Shown: in pieces, positions 15,284 to 23,059 of the stretch
How the letters are laid out: every line of letters begins with the position of its first letter
Numbering within the stretch: the first letter of the stretch is position 1
DNA from: Desulfuromonadales bacterium
GTDB lineage: Bacteria > Desulfobacterota > Desulfuromonadia > Desulfuromonadales > BM103
Direction of reading: 5' to 3'
NCBI GenBank assembly: GCA_014860225.1
Contig: JACZKE010000062.1
Coordinates: 1 to 64,000, forward strand
Length of the DNA: 64,000 nucleotides
Notes under the pieces: generated by a model
Database searches by the model: none
The model's input: the letters and a program-made list of their open reading frames with translations, nothing else
Told to the model about the DNA's origin: nothing
Position numbers and translations under genes: made by a program

Positions 15284-17209
15284 ATGATCAGGCTACTCAT
15301 TTTACTGGTATTTCTCTTGTTCACATCATCTTCGCTGTCGGCCAAGGCCTCCGCTGCGAATGACCGGAACGAGCTTGCCAGTACGACCACTCCAAAAACG
15401 TTGAAGGACCTCTATTTCGGTGAGGCCCTGTATTATGCTTTTCAGGGAGACTGGTTCAACTCGATTTCCCGGCTCGATACCGAACTGGCTCAGTTTCATG
15501 ATCTTGATGAACCCGAACTCGACTCCCTTTACTTCCACCTCAACCAGGCTGAGTTTGCTGTCGGTGATTTCGAACTGGCTTATCGGATGCATCAAAGGGC
15601 TGGCCGCGCCATTACTGCGGTCATCGAGGGTAATGTCGAGGAAACCGTGCGCAATGAGGCCATCTTCCGTCTGGCGCGAATCTATTTCCAGAAAGATCAG
15701 CCGGAAAATGCCCTGCATGCCGTAGAGCGCATCCGCGGGGCCGTACCCGAAAGAATTCGCGATGACCTGCCTTTCCTGCAGGCGCAAATTTATCTGGCGA
15801 ACGGCCGCTTTGCCGATGCCACGCGGGTCCTGAAAGATCTTGAGAGTGCGAAAAGCCTTGAAGGGTTTGTATCTTACAACCTCGGTATTGCATTGCTGAG
15901 GGACGGCAAAGAACAGGACGGCCGCCAGTATCTCGACCGCACCGGGCAGCTTGCCAGCAACACGCCTGCCACGTTGGCGATCAGGGACAAGTCGAATCTT
16001 GTGCTGGGCTACAAGCTGCTCGAAGAAAACAATCCCGAGGGTGCCAGGCAGGTGCTCGACCGGGTGCGCTTGAACGGCCCGTTCTCCAGCCGGGCATTGC
16101 TCGGAGCGGGATGGGCGGATGCTTCCCGGGAACGCTTTGACAGGGCGCTGGTCCCCTGGAGCCTCCTGATTCAGCGCGAGGTCTCGGATCCTGCCGTTCA
16201 GGAAGCGATGATGGCAGTTCCCCATGCCTATGCCCAGTTGAGCGTGCACAGCCGGGCGGCGCTGCTTTATGGAAGTGCCCTCGAGGCGTTTGGCACCGAG
16301 GTCGACAAGCTTGGCGCGTCGATCAAGAGTATCCGCGAAGGTCATTTCCTCCAGGCGCTGGTGCGCGAGGAGCTGAAACAGGATGCCAACTGGGTGGTCA
16401 AGCTGCGGACTCTGCCGGAAACGCCCGAGACTTATTACCTGCTCGACCTGATGGCGTCTCACGATTTCCAGGAATCATTGAAGAATTATCTCGATCTCGA
16501 GGAATTGCGCAAAAAACTGGTGACCTGGGCAGGAGACCTTGACGCTTTCGATGAGATCATCGGGCGTCGCCGGGCTTATTACCAGCCCCTGCTCCCCGAG
16601 ATCGACCGGGAGTTCCGGAGACTTGACGCGCAGATGCGTCTGCGTCTGGAGCAGCGGGATCGCATTGAACAGCGGCTGAAGGGAATGTTGGTTGTGCCGA
16701 GGCCAGATTACCTGGCAACCGCAGAGGAACGGATACTCAGGGAGCAAATAACACAAATTTTACGAACCCCGTTTGCCGGGGGAATAGTACCCCCTCCCGA
16801 TTTCGAGGCCCGGATCAGGCGTTTGCAGGGGGTCCTGGACTGGAACATTTACACGGAATACGACCGGCGCTTTACCGATGCGCACAAGAACCTTCGCGAG
16901 CTGAATCACGTTGTCGGGCTTTTGCAGAGACAGTACATCTCTTTTGTGCGGACTCGTCAGGCCGCCACGCAAAGTTACGAGGGATACGACGATGAAATCC
17001 GCCGCCAGCGTCAACTTATCCAGGCAGCCGGGGAGAAGGTGCGGGAATTGATGGCCCGTCAGGGGCATATGCTTGAAATGATGGCCGTTAACGAACTCAC
17101 CAGGCGGCGCCAACGGCTTGAGGAGTTCCAGGTCAAGGCGCGCTTCGCCCTGGCAGACAGTTACGACCGCGCGACCAGAGCCGAGAGCCAGAAAAAGGTG
17201 AGCCAATGA
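15284..17209 (+). CDS. Exported tetratricopeptide-repeat protein (641 aa)
   Basis: An N-terminal signal sequence (LLILLVFLLFTSSSLSAKASA) is followed by helical repeats of TPR type through about residue 420 (for example ALYYAFQGDWFNSISRLDTE, LRDGKEQDGRQYLDRTGQLA). The C-terminal third is long, charged and helical with coiled-coil character (EIDREFRRLDAQMRLRLEQR; LTRRRQRLEEFQVKA). No enzymatic motif is visible; it should act as a periplasmic scaffold. It overlaps the next TPR gene by four bases (ATGA), so they are translationally coupled. Comparable exported TPR proteins accompany Agl/Glt-type energised envelope machines, but orthology to a particular subunit is not claimed. Confidence 0.8.
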   Translation: MIRLLILLVFLLFTSSSLSAKASAANDRNELASTTTPKTLKDLYFGEALYYAFQGDWFNSISRLDTELAQFHDLDEPELDSLYFHLNQAEFAVGDFELAYRMHQRAGRAITAVIEGNVEETVRNEAIFRLARIYFQKDQPENALHAVERIRGAVPERIRDDLPFLQAQIYLANGRFADATRVLKDLESAKSLEGFVSYNLGIALLRDGKEQDGRQYLDRTGQLASNTPATLAIRDKSNLVLGYKLLEENNPEGARQVLDRVRLNGPFSSRALLGAGWADASRERFDRALVPWSLLIQREVSDPAVQEAMMAVPHAYAQLSVHSRAALLYGSALEAFGTEVDKLGASIKSIREGHFLQALVREELKQDANWVVKLRTLPETPETYYLLDLMASHDFQESLKNYLDLEELRKKLVTWAGDLDAFDEIIGRRRAYYQPLLPEIDREFRRLDAQMRLRLEQRDRIEQRLKGMLVVPRPDYLATAEERILREQITQILRTPFAGGIVPPPDFEARIRRLQGVLDWNIYTEYDRRFTDAHKNLRELNHVVGLLQRQYISFVRTRQAATQSYEGYDDEIRRQRQLIQAAGEKVRELMARQGHMLEMMAVNELTRRRQRLEEFQVKARFALADSYDRATRAESQKKVSQ

Positions 17210-20200
17210 ACGGGCATCGACTGTTGGTGTTGCTGTTGCCGCTGATCTTTGCCGGCTGTCAATCGGGCATAGATGACAGGGGGACGATTGCCCAGTTGCG
17301 AAACATGAAGCTCGAAATCCAGGAAGAGCCGCTTGAAGGCGGGCTCGAAAAAGCGATCGAGGGTTACCAGCGATTCCTGGCCAATACCCCTGATTCGGCC
17401 TTGACTCCCGAAGCAATTCGTCGTCTGGCCGACCTGAAGGTCGAAAGAGAATACGGTCATCTCACCGGAGGCGCTTCGGAGGACCGCACGCAGGCGGTGC
17501 TGCCCGCACCGGAAAGCGGCTCAGGCCAGGAGTCTGCTCTGGTTGAAACGTCCGCAGCGCTGTCGGACCAGGTGGCGGCTGGTCTCCCGGCACAGAACGA
17601 GTCCGGGCCGGATTTCGAAAGATGGGCCAACCGAGACCCGAACGTGGTCGACACGGCAACGGAAGCTGCTCCGGAGGGTGCTGATGACCTTGAGAGGGCC
17701 GGAGCGCTCGAAGCCATCAAACTGTACAAAAAACTTCTGAATGATTACCCGTTATACGAGCGCAACGACCAGGTTTTGTACCAGATGTCGCGTGCCTACG
17801 AGGAACTGGGAAGAATCGAGGAGTCCATGGAAGTCACGAGTCGCCTGGTCAGAGACTTCCCCCGATCCCGCTACATTGATGAAGTACAATTCCGGCGCGC
17901 CGAGTATTTCTTCGTGCACCGACGTTATCTCGATGCCGAGGACGCCTACGCGTCCATTATAAATAGCGGCGTTGGTTCGTCTTTCTACCCGTTTGCCTTG
18001 TACAAAATGGGGTGGACTTTCTACAAGCAGGATCTCTACGAAGACGCCTTGCATAAATTTATCGCTCTACTCGATTACAAGGTCTCAACGGGATACGACT
18101 TTGCCCAGAGCGAGGACGAACAGGAACGCAAGCGCACGGATGACGCCTTCCGTGTCATCAGCCTGAGCTTTTCCAACCTCGGTGGTGCAGATTCCGTTGT
18201 CGAATATTTCTCCGGACAGGGCCAGCGCAGCTACGAAGACAGGATCTATAGCCATCTTGGAGAATTCTACTTCGACAAGCGCCGCTACAACGATGCCACC
18301 GCAACCTACGAAGCATTTGTGAGTCGCAATGTGCTTCACCTGATGTCGCCCCACTTCCACATGAGGGTGATCGAGATCCATGCCGCCGGCGGCTTCCCCA
18401 GTCTCGTCCTTGACTCGAAAAAGGAATTTGCCAGGAACTATGGCCTGCAGGCCGAATACTGGCTGCACTTCGAGCCGAGCGCGCGGCCGGAAGTCCTCGC
18501 TTACCTGAAAACCAACCTGACGGACCTGGCGAATCATTACCATGCCCTCTACCAGGATCAGCGACACCTCGAACAAAGGCCGGCCAATTTTGACCAGGCG
18601 CTGCACTGGTATCGGCAGTTCCTCACCTCCTTTCCTCTGGAAACGGAATCGCCGACCATCAATTATCAACTGGCTGACCTGCTGCTGGAAAACAGCTTGT
18701 ACGGTCAGGCGGCGGTAGAATACGAAAAAACCGCGTACGACTATCCGCCCCATGAAAAGACCTCCACTGCCGGTTATGCCGCAGTTTACGCCTTCCGGGA
18801 GCAACTCGGCACAACCCCGGAGTCGGCCAGGGACCTGGTTAAACGAGAGGTCGTCCGCAGTTCCCTGAAATTTGCCGAAACCTTTCCGGAGCATGAAAAG
18901 GCGGCGATCGTCCTCGGGGCGGCGGCAGATGATCTCTATGATATGAAGGATTTCGAACCGGCGGTCACCGCCGCCCGCAGGCTCATCGAGGAGTTCCCCG
19001 GCGCAGAAGTTGATGTGCTTCGCGGGGCATGGCTGGTCGTCGCCCATGCCTCCTACGAGCTACTGCGCTTCAGTGAAGCTGAAACTGCTTATGTGAAAGT
19101 GCTTGCCATGCTGCCCGCAGGCGACAAGTCACGAGACGTGTTGAACGACAACCTGGCGGCATCGATTTACAAGCAGGGTGAGCAGGCGAATGCCACCGGG
19201 GATTATCGGGCGGCGGCAGACAATTTCCTGCGGGTAAGTCGCATGGCTCCGACCTCGACAATCAGGGCGACCGCTGAATTTGATGCGGCTGCAGCCCTGA
19301 TCCACCTCAAGGACTGGGGGATGGCGGCAACCGTGCTGACGGGATTCCGTGACGTATTCCCCAACCATGATCTGCTACCCGAAGTGACCAAGAAAATCGC
19401 CTATGTCTATCGGGAAGATGGCAAGCTTGCTCAGGCCGCCAGTGAATATGAACGCATTGAAAGGGAGTCCCAGGACCCGGAGGTGAGACGTGAAGCGCTG
19501 CTGATCGCGGCAGAGCTGCATGAAGAGGCGGGAAGCCGCGACAGCGCGCTCGATGTTTACCTCAGGTATGTGGACTATTTCCCCCGACCGGTGGAACTCA
19601 ACCTGGAAACGCGCAGCAGGATCGCCAAGATGCTGAAAGAGGCGAACGATCGGCAAAGCTATCTCAAGGAGCTCGGAACGATCGTTTCCATTGACGCCAC
19701 TGCCGGCGATGACCGCACCGTCCGGACCCGGTTTCTTGCCGCCCACGCCGCTTTGATCCTGGCTGAACCGGGATATGACCGATTCGTAGAGGTCCGGCTG
19801 GAACAGCCCTTTGACGTCAACTTGCGCAGGAAACGCGACCTGATGAAGGCGACAACCCAGGAGTTCGGCAAGCTTATTGATTACGAAATCGGCGATGTCA
19901 CTGCGGCGGCCACATTCTATCTGGCTGAAATTTATGCCCACTTCAGTATAGCGCTGATGGAATCAGAGCGCCCCTCAGGATTGAGTCCTCTGGAACTGGA
20001 GCAATATGAACTGGCCATCGAAGAACAGGCGTATCCCTTCGAAGAGCAGGCCATTGCCGTTCACGAAAGTAATCTCAAGCTGATCGGCCTTGGCGTTTAC
20101 AACGACTGGATTGACCGAAGTCTGCAGAAGCTGGCCGAGTTTGTCCCGGCGAGGTATGCCAGGCCGGAGGAAGTCAGCGGTATCGTCAACTCGCTGGACA

Positions 20201-20379
20201 GCTACATCGTCGAAACCGGGAAACCGGTGCCTCCGCTGCCGACAGAGGCTGCAGCGCCTGCAGCCGTTGCCGACGCCGGGTCTGGTGAATTGGCCGGCAA
20301 GGCCGAAATCAAGGAGCCTGCGGCAACAGAAGAACCGGTGAGGACCCCGGCGGTTTCGCCAGCCGCTGCCGTGCGCTAA
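17206..20379 (+). CDS. Large TPR lipoprotein (1057 aa)
   Basis: The start overlaps the previous stop. The signal peptide carries a lipobox (LIFAGC, Cys at residue 18), so the protein should be lipid-anchored on the periplasmic side. The body is built from many TPR-like helical pairs, for example AIKLYKKLLNDYPLYERNDQ, AVEYEKTAYDYPPHEKTSTA and AASEYERIERESQDPEVRRE. The tail is Pro/Ala/Glu-rich (PVPPLPTEAAAPAAVADAGS), suggesting an extended linker at the end. The architecture fits an outer-membrane-tethered scaffold lying between the ExbBD-driven inner-membrane part and the giant surface proteins encoded in the same operon. Function beyond scaffolding is inferred from context. Confidence 0.8.
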   Translation: MNGHRLLVLLLPLIFAGCQSGIDDRGTIAQLRNMKLEIQEEPLEGGLEKAIEGYQRFLANTPDSALTPEAIRRLADLKVEREYGHLTGGASEDRTQAVLPAPESGSGQESALVETSAALSDQVAAGLPAQNESGPDFERWANRDPNVVDTATEAAPEGADDLERAGALEAIKLYKKLLNDYPLYERNDQVLYQMSRAYEELGRIEESMEVTSRLVRDFPRSRYIDEVQFRRAEYFFVHRRYLDAEDAYASIINSGVGSSFYPFALYKMGWTFYKQDLYEDALHKFIALLDYKVSTGYDFAQSEDEQERKRTDDAFRVISLSFSNLGGADSVVEYFSGQGQRSYEDRIYSHLGEFYFDKRRYNDATATYEAFVSRNVLHLMSPHFHMRVIEIHAAGGFPSLVLDSKKEFARNYGLQAEYWLHFEPSARPEVLAYLKTNLTDLANHYHALYQDQRHLEQRPANFDQALHWYRQFLTSFPLETESPTINYQLADLLLENSLYGQAAVEYEKTAYDYPPHEKTSTAGYAAVYAFREQLGTTPESARDLVKREVVRSSLKFAETFPEHEKAAIVLGAAADDLYDMKDFEPAVTAARRLIEEFPGAEVDVLRGAWLVVAHASYELLRFSEAETAYVKVLAMLPAGDKSRDVLNDNLAASIYKQGEQANATGDYRAAADNFLRVSRMAPTSTIRATAEFDAAAALIHLKDWGMAATVLTGFRDVFPNHDLLPEVTKKIAYVYREDGKLAQAASEYERIERESQDPEVRREALLIAAELHEEAGSRDSALDVYLRYVDYFPRPVELNLETRSRIAKMLKEANDRQSYLKELGTIVSIDATAGDDRTVRTRFLAAHAALILAEPGYDRFVEVRLEQPFDVNLRRKRDLMKATTQEFGKLIDYEIGDVTAAATFYLAEIYAHFSIALMESERPSGLSPLELEQYELAIEEQAYPFEEQAIAVHESNLKLIGLGVYNDWIDRSLQKLAEFVPARYARPEEVSGIVNSLDSYIVETGKPVPPLPTEAAAPAAVADAGSGELAGKAEIKEPAATEEPVRTPAVSPAAAVR

Positions 20380-20399
20380 GTCCTAGAGATGGGGAGAAA

Positions 20400-21113
20400 A
20401 TGATGAAGAGCACTAATGTGAAGTTTTTACGATGGCCGGTGGTCCGCATCCCTTTGCTCTGTTTGATCCTGGTGTGCGTAACGGTTCTTGTTGGTTGCAC
20501 TGCCGGCAGACAGCGCGGGTCGGAGTCTTTAGATAATGATGCTCCTTCTCTGTCGGCAGAGACTGCGCTGCCGACCGGGCCAGTCGTGGAACTGCTCCCG
20601 GGTGGCCGGCAAGGATTCATAATCCGGGAGATACCCGGTATGGATGCCGGGTCACGTCGGGATTTCGAGAATGCCATCGTCATGATGCATGAACAAGACT
20701 ACGAAAAGGCCATCGGCTTGCTGGAACAAGTGATCGAGCGGTCGCCGGGAGTTTCCGCGCCTTATATCAATCTTGCCATTGCCTATAAACAGATCGAAAA
20801 GCCGGAGCAGGCCGAGAAGCATCTGAAAACGGCTCTGAAACTGATTCCCGAGCACCCGGTGGCAAGCAATGAATACGGCTTGCTGCTCCGCCAGGCCGGC
20901 CGTTTTGACGAGGCCAGGTTGATCTATGAGAAGACCCTGGAAACCTTTCCCGATTACCAGCCGGCGCGCAGGAATCTCGGGATTCTTTGCGAGCTGTATC
21001 TCAATGACCCGGTTTGTGCTTTGGCGCAATATGAAATGTACAGCGAGGCGAAACCATCGGATGAACAGGTCAAGATATGGATTGCCGACCTGCGTATCCG
21101 GATTGCGAAATAG
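20400..21113 (+). CDS. Small TPR lipoprotein (237 aa)
   Basis: The N-terminus LLCLILVCVTVLVGC gives a lipobox with Cys at about residue 32. Two to four TPR units follow (MMHEQDYEKAIGLLEQVIER, INLAIAYKQIEKPEQAEKHL, YGLLLRQAGRFDEARLIYEK). GGGGAG precedes the tandem ATGs at 20400/20403. In size and position next to exbB this resembles the TPR lipoproteins found beside AglRQS-type motors in Myxococcota and other deltaproteobacteria, where they link the motor to the outer membrane. That equivalence is inference from architecture and synteny. Confidence 0.8.
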   Translation: MMKSTNVKFLRWPVVRIPLLCLILVCVTVLVGCTAGRQRGSESLDNDAPSLSAETALPTGPVVELLPGGRQGFIIREIPGMDAGSRRDFENAIVMMHEQDYEKAIGLLEQVIERSPGVSAPYINLAIAYKQIEKPEQAEKHLKTALKLIPEHPVASNEYGLLLRQAGRFDEARLIYEKTLETFPDYQPARRNLGILCELYLNDPVCALAQYEMYSEAKPSDEQVKIWIADLRIRIAK

Positions 21114-21121
21114 GAGGTGAA

Positions 21122-21400
21122 ATGTATCGGAAATTGATTCTCACTTTGTGCCTGGTCCTGTTATCGGTCGCCATTGCCGCGGCTCAGGACGGCGTGGCTG
21201 AAGAACCCAAGGAACTCTCGGGCATGTCCATTGTCGGCAATGATGAGGCGCCGAAATCACTGTATATCGTTCCATGGAAAAGTTCCGAAATCGGTGTGGA
21301 AACCAGCTTGCAAAGGATGTTGAACGAATCTGATGTACCGGTGGATCGTGATGTCTTCATGCGGCAACTGGCTTTCTACGAAACAATGACGTCTGAATAA
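21122..21400 (+). CDS. Small secreted protein of unknown function
   Basis: The 92-residue protein begins with a good signal peptide (LILTLCLVLLSVAIAAAQ) and leaves a mature part of about 70 residues containing SLYIVPWKSSEIGVETSLQR. GGAGGTG precedes the ATG at 21122. It lies eight bases after the TPR lipoprotein and 19 bases before exbB, so it belongs to the same transcript. No family is recognised. Its constant company with an ExbB/ExbD motor would be worth testing by synteny; a small periplasmic adaptor is the simplest guess. Confidence 0.65.
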   Translation: MYRKLILTLCLVLLSVAIAAAQDGVAEEPKELSGMSIVGNDEAPKSLYIVPWKSSEIGVETSLQRMLNESDVPVDRDVFMRQLAFYETMTSE

Positions 21401-21419
21401 ACAAAAAACGGAGGAAAAA

Positions 21420-22073
21420 ATGGGATCGTTATATTCTTTGGTGGAGTTTTTTCAGAAGGGCGGGATGTTCATGTACCCCATTCTGATCGTGTTTTCGGTC
21501 GGTATGGCAATTGCCGTCGAGCGCTGGATTCAGTTGAACCGCATCAGAAGCGAGAATCGTAAAATGTGGACCTTGCTGCATCCGATGCTCGTTGAAGGTG
21601 AATTCGACAAGGCGCGCGAGGCTGTCAACGATGACAAGTCGACCATCTCCCAAATGCTGGGCATGGGGTTGGCTCGTCAAGGTGCAGTGCGTCGTCGCGA
21701 AGACATAGAAATCGCCATGGAGGAGAGCATGATGGAGATTATCCCTCAGCTGGAAAAACGAACTCCGTATATTGGTCTGCTCTCGAATATCGCCACTCTG
21801 CTCGGATTGCTCGGCACCATCATGGGTCTGATCGAGGCATTTACAGCCGTTGCCAATGCCAACCCTGCGGAGAAGGCCGACCTGCTGTCTGCCAGTATAT
21901 CGGTCGCCATGAATACCACGGCTTTTGGTCTGATGGCCGCGATCCCGCTGCTGCTTATTCACGCCAAGCTGAGCTCCACCACAGGCCAGATTGTTGACAG
22001 CCTTGAAATGGCCTCGGTCAAGGCCCTGAACAGTATCTCCAATTCGGCCAAGCGCCAATTCCAGGCGAGTTGA
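21420..22073 (+). CDS. MotA/TolQ/ExbB-family proton channel protein
   Basis: At 217 residues it has the standard ExbB layout: one N-terminal transmembrane helix (YPILIVFSVGMAIAVERWI), a cytoplasmic loop, and two C-terminal helices in the conserved block (LLSNIATLLGLLGTIMGLIE and VAMNTTAFGLMAAIPLLLIH). Pentamers of such proteins surround an ExbD/TolR dimer and convert proton flow into mechanical work. GGAGGAAAAA lies before the ATG. The operon supplies two ExbD-type partners and a TonB-like protein rather than classic TonB, the arrangement of AglRQS/GltG-like systems rather than an iron-uptake module. Confidence 0.92.
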   Translation: MGSLYSLVEFFQKGGMFMYPILIVFSVGMAIAVERWIQLNRIRSENRKMWTLLHPMLVEGEFDKAREAVNDDKSTISQMLGMGLARQGAVRRREDIEIAMEESMMEIIPQLEKRTPYIGLLSNIATLLGLLGTIMGLIEAFTAVANANPAEKADLLSASISVAMNTTAFGLMAAIPLLLIHAKLSSTTGQIVDSLEMASVKALNSISNSAKRQFQAS

Positions 22074-22075
22074 TT

Positions 22076-22567
22076 ATGGCGCGCAGACATCACTACCATC
22101 GGCGATCAAAAGAGACGCCTGAACTGGACATCACCACTTTTCTTAACCTGATGGTGGTGCTCATCCCGTTTCTGCTCATCAGTGCAGTTTTCTCGCGGGT
22201 GACGATCATGGAGTTGAGCGTGCCGACCAGCGCCGGCGCTGCGGCTTTGAACAAGCCGAACTTCAGCATCGAAGTGATCGTCCGCCAGGCAGGAATGGAG
22301 ATTGCCAACGGCTCAACCGTGATGGCGGCCATTCCTAAAATAGACGATCAGTACGATATGAAGAAACTGTCGGAAATACTGGTCCGCCTGAAAGCCGAGT
22401 ACCCAGATAAGGAAGACGCGACGGTCCTGATGGAGCCGGATATCGAATACGACTACCTGATTCACGTCATGGACACGCTGCGCAGTGCCGAAGTGCGGGT
22501 TGAGGGGAGTGAGGAGATTCAGAGGGTAGCACTCTTCACCGAAATTTCAATTGGAGACGCACCATGA
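22076..22567 (+). CDS. ExbD/TolR-like protein 1 (proton-binding Asp replaced by Asn)
   Basis: The 163-residue protein has a short basic cytoplasmic end (ARRHHYHRRSK), one transmembrane helix and a periplasmic domain, as in ExbD/TolR. Aligned with E. coli ExbD (INVTPFIDVMLVLL), the segment here is LDITTFLNLMVVLIP, so the essential membrane Asp (D25 of ExbD) is replaced by Asn. It keeps an Asp four positions earlier near the membrane border. The neighbouring paralogue keeps the proper Asp. ATG 22076 is used, two bases after the exbB stop. The protein is expected to pair with the second ExbD in the motor; loss of the proton site suggests a structural role. Confidence 0.85.
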   Translation: MARRHHYHRRSKETPELDITTFLNLMVVLIPFLLISAVFSRVTIMELSVPTSAGAAALNKPNFSIEVIVRQAGMEIANGSTVMAAIPKIDDQYDMKKLSEILVRLKAEYPDKEDATVLMEPDIEYDYLIHVMDTLRSAEVRVEGSEEIQRVALFTEISIGDAP

Positions 22568-23058
22568 AGAATACCAGACGCATAAGGCGAATGAGTCGCA
22601 ACAAGAAAAAGTTGGCGGGGCTGAACCTGACGTCGCTGATGGATGTTTTCACAATCCTGGTATTCTTTCTGCTCTTCAATTCTTCGGCCAGCGAGGTCCT
22701 GGAGTCGCCCAGAGAAATCAAGCTTCCCGACTCGGTGGTCGAAGCCAAGCCGCGAGAAACGGTTGTGATCATGGTCAGTCCCGAGGTGGTACTGGTGCAG
22801 GGCGAAGCGGTCATCAGCACACCTGAACTGCTGGAAAGCGGACAAGAGACGATCGCGGCGGTGACCGAACGGTTGGAACAACTTGAACGCAGCATTATCG
22901 GGATAAGCACCAGGGCGGTTGTTGAAAACAAGGAGATTACAATCCTTGCCGATAAAACAATTCCGTTCAGTGCGCTCAAGAAATTAATGTCAACCTGCAC
23001 GGGGTCTGGATACGGGAAGATTTCTCTCGCCGTCATCCAGAAGGCCTCACAAAGCTAG
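22564..23058 (+). CDS. ExbD/TolR-like protein 2 (keeps the proton-binding Asp)
   Basis: The 164-residue protein has a strongly basic N-terminus (KNTRRIRRMSRNKKK), then LNLTSLMDVFTILVFFLLFN, which carries the conserved membrane Asp at the same place as ExbD D25. A periplasmic domain ends the chain. It overlaps the first ExbD gene (ATGA), with GGAG upstream. Two divergent ExbD-type subunits beside one ExbB is the organisation of Myxococcus AglR-AglQ-AglS. Here only this copy appears able to carry protons. Confidence 0.9.
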   Translation: MKNTRRIRRMSRNKKKLAGLNLTSLMDVFTILVFFLLFNSSASEVLESPREIKLPDSVVEAKPRETVVIMVSPEVVLVQGEAVISTPELLESGQETIAAVTERLEQLERSIIGISTRAVVENKEITILADKTIPFSALKKLMSTCTGSGYGKISLAVIQKASQS

Positions 23059-23059
23059 G

